From an uncultured Alphaproteobacteria bacterium (lineage in GTDB: Bacteria > Pseudomonadota > Alphaproteobacteria > Paracaedibacterales > CAIULA01): a stretch of DNA of 20,727 nt. Made by a program: the position numbers and the translations under genes. Where the stretch lies: contig CAIVFQ010000027.1 in NCBI GenBank assembly GCA_903905285.1, positions 1 to 20,727 on the forward strand, written 5' to 3'. How positions within the stretch are numbered: position 1 is the first letter of the stretch; the number at the start of each line of letters is the position of its first letter. Shown one piece after another: positions 1 through 7,883 of the stretch. Under the pieces are notes generated by a model. The model did no database searches, was not told where the DNA came from, and saw nothing but the letters and a program-made list of their open reading frames with translations.

Positions 1-99
1 ATCTTAAACTACAATGAAACTCCAAGAAAGAAACTGATGTGGAAAACTCCTCTTCAGGTCTTTAATGAAAATTTACACTGTGTTGCACTTGCAGCTTGA
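1..99 (+). CDS. IS30-type transposase, C-terminal end only (partial)
   Basis: The frame starting at base 1 is open and reads about 33 residues to a TGA at 97-99. It contains NYNETPRKKLMWKTPLQVF and ends LHCVALAA. The pattern N-x-x-P-R-K-x-L-x-W/F-K-T-P-x-x-V/x-F followed shortly by a VAL tail is the usual end of the DDE integrase-core domain in IS30-family transposases, where it lies after the catalytic Glu. The gene enters from the left of the window, so its start, catalytic residues and completeness cannot be judged. The right end of the IS probably lies within the next few bases, since IS30 stop codons sit close to the terminal inverted repeat. It points the same way as the repeat-protein gene that follows. 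Confidence 0.75.
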   Translation: MLNYNETPRKKLMWKTPLQVFNENLHCVALAA

Positions 100-118
100 A
101 TGTGGCCCTAAATATACA
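89..118 (+). promoter_or_regulatory. Candidate promoter at the IS end, reading into the repeat-protein gene
   Basis: A TTGCAG hexamer (89-94) is followed after 18 bases by TATACA (113-118), with AT-rich sequence down to the ATG at 146. The -35-like hexamer lies inside the last transposase codons or the IS terminus, and the -10-like hexamer lies outside it. This would be a hybrid outward promoter of the kind IS elements create. A second -10-like TATACT at 139-144 is too close to the start to drive a normal leader. Both are inferred from hexamer matches only. Confidence 0.3.
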
Positions 119-145
119 ATACACAAAAATTAATACTTTATACTT

Positions 146-1594
146 ATGAATAATCTGTTAAAGCGTTCCCTTTTAATTACCGTAGCATTATCAGCCAGTG
201 AAGACCTTGTGCAAGCAGCAGCCACGGCACCACCAGGTCTAGCCGATGTTATGCATAAGGAATCGGGACCCACCGGGGTACAATTTCTTTCTTTGCAGGA
301 TGCCATCGCCCATGCAAATTCAAGCCCAGGAACTCGCAACGATTTCTCTCTTTGGGATGAAATTAGACGTATCCATTTGCCAAAATTGAATACGGATTAT
401 ATCAAAGGATATAAGGATAAAAATGTTTTAAACCTAAGAACGGCTATTCTCATCTCTGGCTATGTACAGCGTAAACTTCATGATCTGCTTGAGAATCGAA
501 GAGCACTCATCGATGATACTGAGCTTATGGGCCGCATCGATAGAACCTATACCCCCCAATTTGCACATGCCCTTCGGGGTTATCTGCTGTTAGCAGCTGG
601 GCGGCATGCAGAGGTTTTTGCGGCGTTAGAACAAGCTGGTCCGGCGGTGAATGTTGAGACACAAAAGAAGCTCAATGACGCAGCATCGAATGGCTTCTGT
701 GGATTTAACGCTGAGACAGGGCGCGCCTATCTTGAAGCCCGCATACGTTCTGGTGACCAACATGCACAAGAAAGACTTAATGATGCGGCAGGGCATGCCT
801 ACATTTTATTTAATACTGTGACAGGGCGCGCCTATCTTGAGGTCCGTGCACGGGATCATAGCGACCAACATGCACAACAGATGCTCAATGAAGCGGCACT
901 GTATGGCACCCTTGGATTTAATGCTGTATCAGGGCGTGTCTATCTTGAGGCCCGCGCACGGGATCATAGCGACCAACATGCACAACAGATGCTCAATAAT
1001 GCGGCACGGCTTGGCTACCATCTTGGATTTGATGACGCGACAGGGCGTGCCTATCTTGACGCCCGCATACTTGCTGGTGACCAACATGCACAACAGATGC
1101 TCAATGAAGCGGCACGGCGTGGCGACCTTGGATTTGATGCTACGTCAAGGCGTGCTCTTGAAGCCCGCGCAGGTGCTGGTGACCAAGATGCACAACAGAG
1201 GCTCAATGACGCGGCACGGCATAGCTACTGTGGATTTGATGACGCGACAGGGCTTGCCTATCTCGAGGACCGCGTACGGAATCATGGTGACCAAAATGCA
1301 CAGAATTATCTCAATGAGGCGGCACTGTATGGCACCCTTGGATTTAATACTGTATCAGGGCGTGACTATCTTGAGGCCCGCATACTTGCTGGTGACCAAA
1401 ATGCGCAAGAAAGTCTCAATCATGCAGCAGAAGTTGGCTACTTTGGATTTAATACTGAGACAGGACGTGACTATCTTGAAGCCCGCGTACGTGCTGGTGA
1501 CCAAAATGCACAAGAGAAGCTTGCTTTCATGGAAGAGGTCGGCGCTAGGATTGACGTGTTTTTCCTTTTCTATAACGCGATCAGCGGCAGATGA
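146..1594 (+). CDS. Secreted Sel1-like repeat protein (482 aa), uncharacterised family
   Basis: Residues 1-24 look like a Sec signal peptide: basic NNLLKR, a hydrophobic stretch LLITVALSA, then a cleavable VQA-A. Residues ~45-165 form a conserved head domain shared with the broken gene at 7884-9292 (DAIAxAN, WDxIR, DKN, HDxxENR, YxPxxAxAL, AAGRxAE). From residue 170 there are eight units of 34-36 aa. Their consensus is HAQQMLNEAA-x-x-G-x-LGF-(N/D)-x-x-(S/T)GRAYLEARxxxGDQ, with small residues and A-A/L spacing like Sel1/TPR-type helical pairs. The protein ends with a capping segment VFFLFYNAISGR. No enzyme motif is visible, so a protein-protein interaction role is likely. No good Shine-Dalgarno precedes the ATG. 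The function is unknown. Export and helical-repeat architecture are inferences from the sequence. Confidence 0.85.
   Translation: MNNLLKRSLLITVALSASEDLVQAAATAPPGLADVMHKESGPTGVQFLSLQDAIAHANSSPGTRNDFSLWDEIRRIHLPKLNTDYIKGYKDKNVLNLRTAILISGYVQRKLHDLLENRRALIDDTELMGRIDRTYTPQFAHALRGYLLLAAGRHAEVFAALEQAGPAVNVETQKKLNDAASNGFCGFNAETGRAYLEARIRSGDQHAQERLNDAAGHAYILFNTVTGRAYLEVRARDHSDQHAQQMLNEAALYGTLGFNAVSGRVYLEARARDHSDQHAQQMLNNAARLGYHLGFDDATGRAYLDARILAGDQHAQQMLNEAARRGDLGFDATSRRALEARAGAGDQDAQQRLNDAARHSYCGFDDATGLAYLEDRVRNHGDQNAQNYLNEAALYGTLGFNTVSGRDYLEARILAGDQNAQESLNHAAEVGYFGFNTETGRDYLEARVRAGDQNAQEKLAFMEEVGARIDVFFLFYNAISGR
653..1504 (+). repeat. Tandem coding repeats, 8 units of ~105-108 bp
   Basis: Eight in-frame units averaging 35.5 codons lie inside the gene at 146-1594. 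Some are nearly identical as DNA. The 42 bases at 848-889 recur exactly at 956-997, one 108-bp period later. The 63 bases at 893-955 recur at 1319-1381 with two differences, four units away. Unit length varies by whole codons (34, 35 or 36), so the frame is kept. The repeats continue directly into the next codon with no spacers, so this is not a CRISPR array. Confidence 0.9.
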
Positions 1595-1664
1595 TGACAA
1601 CCCAGTGTTGAAAGATTAAAAAATTCTTAATTCTCAAAAGCTTCAAAACTTGTAGAGTGGTTTA

Positions 1665-3464
1665 ATGACAGATTTATCGCTTTACACCCAACAAATACGG
1701 GAACGTCTTAACGTATCACAAGTGATCGGACGTGATATTAAGCTTGTGCGCAAGGGAAATGAATTTTCAGGCCTCTGCCCCTTTCATCACGAAAAGACGC
1801 CTTCTTTCACTATTAATGACCACAAGGGGTTTTATCACTGTTTTGGATGTGGTGCCCATGGGGATGTTATTAGCTATGTTATGCATAAGCATAATCTAGA
1901 TTTTAAAATGGCCGTCAACCAGTTGGCCGAAACGTTGGGCATCACAATACAAGAATCAGCCAGCCAGCCTGATGCGGCTCCGTCTGAGTTGTATCAGATT
2001 CTGGAATTTAGCTGTCAATGGTTTGAATCGCGTCTTCAACAAAGCTGTGGCGAACAGGCTCGTGATTACATTAATTCGCGTGGGTTTAATCAATCAACTC
2101 AAAGTCAATTTCGACTGGGGTTTGCGCCCGATCCGAAACAAGGCGGCAGTTCTTTACATCAGGCGCTTACTCAAAAAGGGTTTGATAAGGCGTTAATCTT
2201 AAAGGCGGGTGTCCTGATTCAAACAGATGATCGTCAAAGGACTTATGATCGCTTTCGGGGACGCGTTATGTTTCCCATTTGTGATCTTAAGGGCCGTGTC
2301 ATTGCGTTTGGGGGCCGTATTCTTGGGTCAAAAAATCAAACAGCAGACCAAGCTAAATATATTAATTCCTCTGAAACCGCTGTTTTTCACAAAGGCCATG
2401 TTCTGTACAACTATCACCAGGCTTTAAAACACATCAACAGGGAAGCGCCGCCTATTCTTGTGGAAGGCTATTGTGATGTTATATCGCTGTATCAAGTGGG
2501 GTTTACAACAGCTGTGGCCCCCCTTGGCACCGCCGTAACAGAGCAGCAATTGAATTTATTATGGCGACGTCATTCTTGTCCAATTTTATGTTTTGATGGG
2601 GATCAGGCCGGCGCGCGCGCCTCTTTCCGTGCCAGTGAACGGGCATTACCTTTGTTAACCGCTGACAAAAGTTTAAAGATTTGTTATTTGCCCGCTGGCG
2701 AAGACCCCGACAGTTTTTTGAAAGAAAAAGGTCCGTCTGCGTTGAAGACTGTGATAAATGCACCTTTAAGTTTGGTCGAAAGTTTGTGGGACAATTTGTT
2801 GAAAATGCAGCCGATGGAGGCCTTATCGACGCCTGAAGGCAAGGCGCAGTTCAAACGCCGTACGTTCGATTTGGTCAAAACAATTCAAGATACAGACATG
2901 CGTAAATTCTATGAGCTTGATTTTGCTGAACGGCTCAACCGATTTTGGTATCAGGAAAAACGTTTTTCACCAGCCCAAAAAAGCTATAAGCCGCAGATAA
3001 GCTCGGGTTCCTTGCCTTTGCCGAGAGTCTCGCTTAAAAAAAACACCTTAGTTCATAAAATATTATTGGCAACTTTGATTACGCACCCTACCTTATTGAA
3101 GGAAGTGTTTGAACAGTTCGCGAGTCTTGATTTTCAAAAGGAAAGCTGGCAGAGTATAAAGCAATTGATGCTAGAATACCCCCATGAAAATTTAGAGACT
3201 TTAAAAGACAAGCTTTGCGACTTAGGCTTTGCCTTAGAGATCGATGGTTTGTTCGATAAAGACCTGTACTTACACGCCCCTTTTGCTATCCAAGGCAGCG
3301 ACCCTAAAGTCGCCTTAGAACGATGGCAAGAGATTTGGCAGCAAACAACATGGAAGCAAGAAGTAAAAAATGACCTCAAACAAGCTCAAGAAGATACAAA
3401 GAAATCTCTTGATGACCAGTCTTGGCAAAAAATGAAGGCGTTAAAAAACATTTTTCTTCCCTGA
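1665..3464 (+). CDS. dnaG: DNA primase DnaG
   Basis: DnaG synthesises the RNA primers for lagging-strand and restart replication, working with the replicative helicase DnaB at the fork. The 599-aa product has the normal primase order. The N-terminal CHC2 zinc finger uses C38, H41, C59 and C62 (LCPFHHEKTPSF then YHCFGCGAHGD). The central RNA polymerase core and TOPRIM domain contain PPILVEGYCDVISLYQ, with the catalytic Glu in VEGY, and CFDGDQAG, a metal-binding DGD. The C-terminal helicase-interaction region is diverged. The gene begins at ATG 1665, 70 bases after the repeat-protein gene, with only a weak ribosome site. It is followed after 44 bases by rpoD, an arrangement typical of the macromolecular-synthesis operon without rpsU. 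Confidence 0.97.
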   Translation: MTDLSLYTQQIRERLNVSQVIGRDIKLVRKGNEFSGLCPFHHEKTPSFTINDHKGFYHCFGCGAHGDVISYVMHKHNLDFKMAVNQLAETLGITIQESASQPDAAPSELYQILEFSCQWFESRLQQSCGEQARDYINSRGFNQSTQSQFRLGFAPDPKQGGSSLHQALTQKGFDKALILKAGVLIQTDDRQRTYDRFRGRVMFPICDLKGRVIAFGGRILGSKNQTADQAKYINSSETAVFHKGHVLYNYHQALKHINREAPPILVEGYCDVISLYQVGFTTAVAPLGTAVTEQQLNLLWRRHSCPILCFDGDQAGARASFRASERALPLLTADKSLKICYLPAGEDPDSFLKEKGPSALKTVINAPLSLVESLWDNLLKMQPMEALSTPEGKAQFKRRTFDLVKTIQDTDMRKFYELDFAERLNRFWYQEKRFSPAQKSYKPQISSGSLPLPRVSLKKNTLVHKILLATLITHPTLLKEVFEQFASLDFQKESWQSIKQLMLEYPHENLETLKDKLCDLGFALEIDGLFDKDLYLHAPFAIQGSDPKVALERWQEIWQQTTWKQEVKNDLKQAQEDTKKSLDDQSWQKMKALKNIFLP

Positions 3465-3491
3465 ATCCGACCGATTTGACCCGTTTTTTTT

Positions 3492-3497
3492 AAGGAG
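3492..3497 (+). promoter_or_regulatory. Strong Shine-Dalgarno AAGGAG for rpoD
   Basis: AAGGAG lies 11 bases before the ATG at 3509. It follows a T-run (3484-3491) that has no convincing stem before it, so I do not call a terminator between dnaG and rpoD. Confidence 0.6.
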
Positions 3498-3508
3498 TAT
3501 AAATTCTT

Positions 3509-5413
3509 ATGGCTATTAAACTTTCTAAAAAAGTTGACCTATCACCAGGCGAAACTGAGGATGACATTCCTCTTATGGAGCTTAGCAAAACGAACCTTTC
3601 CTTAAAAAGATTGCTGGTAAAGGGCAAGGAAAGAGGATACATCACCTATGATGAGCTGAACGAGGCTTTGCCTCAAAATCAGCTTTCTTCTGACCAAATT
3701 GATGAATCGATGACGCTGATTGCTGAAATGGGTATAAGCATTGTTGACAGCGATGAAGCCGAAGAGACTTCTTTGTCAGGCGATTTAAGTCCTCCTCTTC
3801 CTCCATCAGAGTTCGCATTTGACGAAAGTAACGAAGAATCTGAAGAAGAAGTTGCCGGCCGTACAGATGACCCTGTTCGCATGTATTTACGCGAAATGGG
3901 CAATGTCGAGTTGCTGTCCCGCGAAGGGGAAATTGCGATTGCGAAACGCATAGAATCAGGGTACGAAACCATGATTGGCGGCCTTTGCGAAAGCCCTGTG
4001 ACAGCTCAGATTTTAAATCATTGGAGGGAAAATCTAGAAGCCGGTCTTTTGTCTTTGCGTGACTTAATCACAATTGATACGGGCAACCAAGATGATACCG
4101 ACCTTGAGTTGAAAGAAGATGACTCGGCTGCTGATGCGTTAGAAGAAGTTGCCCCAGTTTCCAGCGGATCTGAGGTCGATGAAGCAGCAAAAGCCAAAGT
4201 TGTTGGTTTGTTTCAAAATCACGTCGATATGTATGCCAAATTGTTTGAGCACCAAAAACATCTTTTGAAAACAAAAGGGACTTTAGTTGCTGATGATGAA
4301 GCCTACAAAAAGCTAAAAGAAAACTTGATACAGAACTTTGATGAATTGAAGCTGAACATCGACAGCATCGAAGAATTAATAGAACAACATAATATTCTTA
4401 ATCGTAGCATTGCAACTTTAGAAAGAAATTTGGCAACTCAGGCTGAGATTTGTGGCGTTAAGAGAGATCAATTTTTGCAGCAGTTTACGAAGCAAAATTT
4501 TGATAGGACCTGGTTAAAGGAAGTGCAAAAACAAACCCATAAAACGTGGCAGAAGTTTTTGGAAGCGCATGTGGCCGATTTAGAAACTCTGGTAGCAGAA
4601 GTTGAAAAAGTTGAAGAGAAAATTGGGGTTCCCTTTACTGAATTCCGCCGTATTGTTGCGGTTGTTCAACGCGGCGAGCGTGATTCTTCTCGGGCAAAGA
4701 AAGAGATGATTGAGGCTAACCTGCGTTTGGTGATTTCGATTGCTAAAAAGTATACAAACCGCGGATTGCAGTTCTTAGACCTTATTCAAGAGGGAAATAT
4801 TGGTTTGATGAAGGCGGTTGATAAATTTGAGTACCGTCGTGGTTACAAGTTTTCAACGTATGCAACCTGGTGGATTCGCCAGGCTATTACGCGATCGATT
4901 GCCGATCAGGCGCGTACCATTCGTATTCCTGTGCATATGATTGAAACGATTAACAAGTTGGTTCGAACATCACGTCAGATTATGCATGAAATTGGCCGTG
5001 AGCCAACGCCTGAGGAATTGGCTGAAAAACTGATGATGCCTTTGGATAAAATTCGTAAAGTCATGAAAATTGCCAAGGAACCGATCAGCCTTGAAACGCC
5101 AATTGGTGACGAGGAAGACAGCCACTTAGGTGACTTTATCGAAGATAAGAATGCTGTTCTGCCGATTGATGCGGCGATTCATGCAAACTTGCGGGAAACA
5201 ACCACACGGGTGTTGGCAAGCTTAACCCCGCGTGAGGAAAGAGTCTTGCGTATGCGGTTCGGTATTGGTATGAACACCGATCACACCTTGGAAGAGGTTG
5301 GTCAGCAGTTTGTGGTTACACGGGAACGTATTCGTCAGATTGAGGCCAAAGCCTTGCGTAAGTTAAAGCACCCTAGCCGGTCACGTAAATTGCGCAGCTT
5401 TTTGGATACGTAA
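3509..5413 (+). CDS. rpoD: Primary sigma factor RpoD (sigma-70)
   Basis: This is the housekeeping sigma factor that brings RNA polymerase core to -10/-35 promoters. The 634-aa protein carries region 1.1 (residues ~15-90, helical and acidic) and region 1.2 ([22 protein letters not shown]). A long non-conserved acidic insert with coiled-coil character follows. Regions 2.1-2.4 include [47 protein letters not shown] and RTIRIPVHM. Region 3 follows, then region 4 with the helix-turn-helix [20 protein letters not shown] and the tail [18 protein letters not shown]. The size fits group 1 sigma factors of proteobacteria. It is probably co-transcribed with dnaG. Confidence 0.98.
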   Translation: MAIKLSKKVDLSPGETEDDIPLMELSKTNLSLKRLLVKGKERGYITYDELNEALPQNQLSSDQIDESMTLIAEMGISIVDSDEAEETSLSGDLSPPLPPSEFAFDESNEESEEEVAGRTDDPVRMYLREMGNVELLSREGEIAIAKRIESGYETMIGGLCESPVTAQILNHWRENLEAGLLSLRDLITIDTGNQDDTDLELKEDDSAADALEEVAPVSSGSEVDEAAKAKVVGLFQNHVDMYAKLFEHQKHLLKTKGTLVADDEAYKKLKENLIQNFDELKLNIDSIEELIEQHNILNRSIATLERNLATQAEICGVKRDQFLQQFTKQNFDRTWLKEVQKQTHKTWQKFLEAHVADLETLVAEVEKVEEKIGVPFTEFRRIVAVVQRGERDSSRAKKEMIEANLRLVISIAKKYTNRGLQFLDLIQEGNIGLMKAVDKFEYRRGYKFSTYATWWIRQAITRSIADQARTIRIPVHMIETINKLVRTSRQIMHEIGREPTPEELAEKLMMPLDKIRKVMKIAKEPISLETPIGDEEDSHLGDFIEDKNAVLPIDAAIHANLRETTTRVLASLTPREERVLRMRFGIGMNTDHTLEEVGQQFVVTRERIRQIEAKALRKLKHPSRSRKLRSFLDT

Positions 5414-5427
5414 AAAGGGTTCTTGTT

Positions 5428-5503
5428 CGTCATTGCGAGCGAAGCGCGGCAATCCAGGAAAACCCCCTGGATCACCACGTCGCCTTCGGCTCCTCGTGAT
5501 GAC
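5428..5503. repeat. Imperfect palindromic intergenic element
   Basis: The segment starts CGTCATTGCGAG and ends CTCGTGATGACG, which are nearly reverse complements. Inner arms AATCCAGG (5451-5458) and CCTGGAT (5466-5472) enclose a short A/C-rich loop, and the right half carries a small extra hairpin around GCCTTCGGC. From memory, CGTCATTGCGAG...GCAATCCAG palindromes are dispersed in many bacterial genomes, including Rickettsiales-like symbionts. I cannot check copy number here. Lying 14 bases after the rpoD stop, the transcript would fold strongly and could end or stabilise the rpoD message. Confidence 0.65.
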
Positions 5504-5534
5504 GGAGTTGGGATGTCAAGGGATCGAATGACAA

Positions 5535-6398
5535 ATGGAAATAAAAGCAAACGTTAAAAAAATGATGAGTGTGGTTTGTTCGGCGGTTAAGAAACATTTC
5601 GATACGGCTGTTAACCACCCCCACCTTGTTATGCCACAAGCGGTGTTGGCGTTCGATACGCTGATGGCGTTTTTGTCTTTGTTTATCTCCCTTTATCTGC
5701 GGGTGGGCGATGAATTTTTGGATTATTCTCCCCAATTTATTTTAAAGAACATGTTGGTCTTTGCCTTAACCAGCGCCAGTATATTTTGTTGGATGCAAAC
5801 TCACCGAACGTTGTGGCGGTATATAACTTTTGAAGACATGGTTCCTTTGTCTTTATCGGCCATTTTATCAAATGTGATTTATTTTCCGTTGATGATTTTA
5901 ATTGCCCAACAAGAATCAATGCCTCGGTCGGTGATCATCATTAACAACTTGGTCTTTATTACGCTGTTAGGGTTGCCCCGCTTTTTATATCGCCTTGTTC
6001 ATGAACGTCACCTGCACCAAAACAAACGCAAAAACGCCGAAGCCTCTATTCCTGTTTTGCTGATTGGGTGCAGTGCTCAGGCTGAAAGCTTTATCCGCGA
6101 AGTTCTCCACAGCCCTAACTTGCCTTATGATCCGATTGCTTTGATCACCCTTGATGATGAAGAAATTGGCCGCAAAATTCACGGCGTTCCCATTACGGGA
6201 AGCTTGAAAGAATTGGCATTTGTGTTGAATGATTTGAAAACAGCAAACCGTTTACCGAAGCAATTGATTATTACCCATAATCAATTAGAGGCTGACAGCC
6301 GCCGGCTTATTGCCCAAACCGCCCGTCTTTATGGTTTAACGTTGATGCACCTGCTGCATCATTTTTCCCTGGATGTGATTGAAGAGGATGAGGGGTAG
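5535..6398 (+). CDS. Truncated FlaA1/CapD-type polysaccharide biosynthesis membrane protein (N-terminal half)
   Basis: The 287-aa product matches in layout the N-terminal half of membrane-bound nucleoside-diphosphate-sugar dehydratases/epimerases of the CapD/FlaA1/WbpM type. Four hydrophobic segments lie at ~35-55 (VLAFDTLMAFLSLFISLYLRV), ~70-85, ~103-122 and ~133-150. The TLWRYITFEDM loop and LPRFLYRL are typical of the family. A Rossmann-like domain follows (VPVLLIGCSAQAESFIRE, then HGVPITGSLKEL). A full family member is ~600-650 aa and continues into a catalytic SDR domain with GGxGSIG and YxxxK. Here the frame stops after VIEEDEG and nothing resembling that domain occurs in the remaining 141 bases before rplS. 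It is therefore either a decayed gene or a retained membrane-only module. I know of no activity for such a fragment. Confidence 0.7.
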   Translation: MEIKANVKKMMSVVCSAVKKHFDTAVNHPHLVMPQAVLAFDTLMAFLSLFISLYLRVGDEFLDYSPQFILKNMLVFALTSASIFCWMQTHRTLWRYITFEDMVPLSLSAILSNVIYFPLMILIAQQESMPRSVIIINNLVFITLLGLPRFLYRLVHERHLHQNKRKNAEASIPVLLIGCSAQAESFIREVLHSPNLPYDPIALITLDDEEIGRKIHGVPITGSLKELAFVLNDLKTANRLPKQLIITHNQLEADSRRLIAQTARLYGLTLMHLLHHFSLDVIEEDEG

Positions 6399-6478
6399 AT
6401 TGAAACCGTTCAATCATCTCTCCGCCGTTAAAACCCAAAGTCTCGCGGTATGGAAAGGCCGCCGTTGTGATGACAATA

Positions 6479-6520
6479 CAAAAACAGACCATCTCCGCCA
6501 AAGCGAAAACAGTCTGTCTG
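6479..6520 (-). terminator. Possible terminator of the trmD-rplS transcript
   Basis: Read on the minus strand just after the rplS stop, ACAGAC (6517-6512) pairs with GTCTGT (6489-6484) across a ~22-base loop and is followed directly by TTTTTG. The stem is only 6 bp and the loop long, so strength is doubtful. The position and T-run fit a rho-independent terminator. Confidence 0.4.
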
Positions 6521-6539
6521 CGAACGTTAATTGATAAAA

Positions 6540-6926
6540 TTAGCTTTGTTTTTTTGCAGTAGCGCCAATATCACGACGCTTTTCGGCAATACGCGCTCTC
6601 TTACCAGTACGGCCACGCAAGTAATAAAGCTTCGCACGTCTGACATCACCGTGACGTACAACCTCTACGCTGATATTTGGTGAATACAAAGGGAACACCC
6701 GTTCAACGCCTTCGCCATAGGAAAGCTTGTGGATTCTAAAAGAGGAATTTAAGCCTCTATGCTTGCGACCAATAACAACCCCTTCAAAAATCTGGGTGCG
6801 TTCGCGTTCGCCTTCCACAACTTTGACGAGGACTTTGATCGTATCGCCAGGGCGAAAGTCAGGATATATTTTTCCGGCGCTTAGTTTTTCAACTTGCTCG
6901 GCTTCGATTTGTTGTAACAGATTCAC
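6540..6926 (-). CDS. rplS: 50S ribosomal protein L19
   Basis: L19 sits at the 30S-50S interface of the ribosome. The 128-aa protein shows the family signature throughout: [32 protein letters not shown], then [23 protein letters not shown], and [29 protein letters not shown]. The start is GTG (6926-6924), chosen because AAGGAG (6938-6933) lies six bases upstream and because MNLLQQIE aligns with normal L19 starts. It is the last gene of the trmD-rplS pair, 50 bases after the trmD stop. Confidence 0.97.
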   Translation of the reverse strand: MNLLQQIEAEQVEKLSAGKIYPDFRPGDTIKVLVKVVEGERERTQIFEGVVIGRKHRGLNSSFRIHKLSYGEGVERVFPLYSPNISVEVVRHGDVRRAKLYYLRGRTGKRARIAEKRRDIGATAKKQS

Positions 6927-6944
6927 GATAAACTCCTTGGCTAT

Positions 6945-6979
6945 CCTAGCGTTTTTCTAAGCGCTAGGGTCAAACCCTA
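6945..6979 (-). promoter_or_regulatory. Two mutually exclusive hairpins between trmD and rplS
   Basis: On the minus-strand RNA, UAGGGU and ACCCUA pair over a 3-base loop (6979-6965), and the first bases are the trmD stop codon UAG. Alternatively CCUAGCG (6968-6962) pairs with CGCUAGG (6951-6945) over a 10-base loop just upstream of the rplS ribosome site. Both hairpins use the same CCUA bases, so only one can form at a time. Whether ribosomes finishing trmD change which one forms is inference. Confidence 0.5.
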
Positions 6980-7717
6980 TCTCTGGTCTGACGGTATTTT
7001 TTTATTCAGGTAGGCCTGCCATAAATCTGGCCGCCGTTCCTGGGTTATTTGTTCTGCTTGATTATGACGCCATGCGGCTATTTTTTTATGATCACCTGAC
7101 AGCAGTATTTCAGGCACGATCTGGTTTTGCCAATTTTGTGGTTTAGTGTAGTGCGGAAATTCTAATAAATCCAGTTCAAAACTTTCTGACTCTAAAGATT
7201 CTTGAGTATTCACAATGCCGGGCAATAAACGCACGCAGGCATCGATGACTGTAAGGGCTGCCATCTCTCCCCCCGACAGGATATAATCACCCATGCTAAC
7301 CTCTTGCAGACCGTGATGTTCGCGCCAGTGGTGAATAACACGGTCATCAATGCCCTCATAGCGGCCGCACAGGATGATTGTGCCCTTAGGGTTGTTGTCA
7401 GCCAAGGAATGAACTTTTTCTTGTGTTAGTGGCACACCACGCGGGGTCATGTAAAGGATGGATGGTTTGTCGCCTTCGTAACTTTCTAACCCAGCCTGTA
7501 ATGCGGCATGCACCACGTCAGGCTTTAAAACCATGCCAGCCCCACCCCCAAAACAGGTATCATCCACTGTTTTGTGTTTATCGAGGGCAAAATCACGAAT
7601 ATTTAAGGTTTGCAGTTGCCAAATGTTTTGGGCTAGTCCCCTGCCAGCCAGAGAGTATTGTAGGGGGCCTGGAAACATTTCAGGGAAAAGGGTCAGAACG
7701 GTTGCGCGCCAAGTCAT
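6977..7717 (-). CDS. trmD: tRNA (guanine-37-N1)-methyltransferase TrmD
   Basis: TrmD transfers a methyl group from S-adenosylmethionine to N1 of G37 in tRNAs that read CNN-type codons, preventing +1 frameshifting. The 246-aa length is typical. The SPOUT trefoil-knot motifs are visible: LCGRYEGIDDRVI and GDYILSGGEMAALT, plus the N-terminal VLTLFPEMF and DTCFGGGAGMVLKPD. ATG 7717 fits the family start. No Shine-Dalgarno is evident. Normally the gene follows rimM directly. Here its upstream neighbour is divergent foreign-looking DNA, so it probably needs its own promoter. Confidence 0.97.
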   Translation of the reverse strand: MTWRATVLTLFPEMFPGPLQYSLAGRGLAQNIWQLQTLNIRDFALDKHKTVDDTCFGGGAGMVLKPDVVHAALQAGLESYEGDKPSILYMTPRGVPLTQEKVHSLADNNPKGTIILCGRYEGIDDRVIHHWREHHGLQEVSMGDYILSGGEMAALTVIDACVRLLPGIVNTQESLESESFELDLLEFPHYTKPQNWQNQIVPEILLSGDHKKIAAWRHNQAEQITQERRPDLWQAYLNKKIPSDQR

Positions 7718-7750
7718 TAAACTATTTTTATATTGGTTAGATTGAGTTGG

Positions 7751-7779
7751 ATCATAAAGGTTAAGGGCGGCTTAATCTA
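7751..7779 (-). promoter_or_regulatory. Candidate promoter for trmD-rplS
   Basis: On the minus strand TATGAT (7756-7751, five of six matches to the -10 consensus) is preceded after 17 bases by TAGATT (7779-7774, a weak -35). It would give a leader of roughly 27 bases before the trmD ATG. Separation of trmD from rimM makes a local promoter likely, but this site is only a hexamer match. Confidence 0.3.
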
Positions 7780-7883
7780 CTCCACAATTTTTGAGACTTT
7801 TAAGAATTTTATGGAGGATTCTCAATAAAATAAGTTAAAATTTTATTCAATAGCCATGCGTACCTTAATAGGAATTTTTCATT

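Noticed and set aside
653..1504. Regular repeats with ~105-108 bp period as a CRISPR-like array
   Set aside because: Units are directly abutting, in frame, lack unique spacers, and encode the same protein motif as the paralogue at 8435-9178.
837..1619. Long second open frame over the repeat gene (260 codons, repetitive)
   Set aside because: It is the shifted-frame shadow of the in-frame repeats at 653-1504. Repeats of whole-codon length stay open in other frames together. It has no ribosome site, and its repeats are explained by the real frame with signal peptide and paralogue.
3484..3491. T-run between dnaG and rpoD as a terminator
   Set aside because: No stable stem precedes it, and the run leads directly into the rpoD Shine-Dalgarno.
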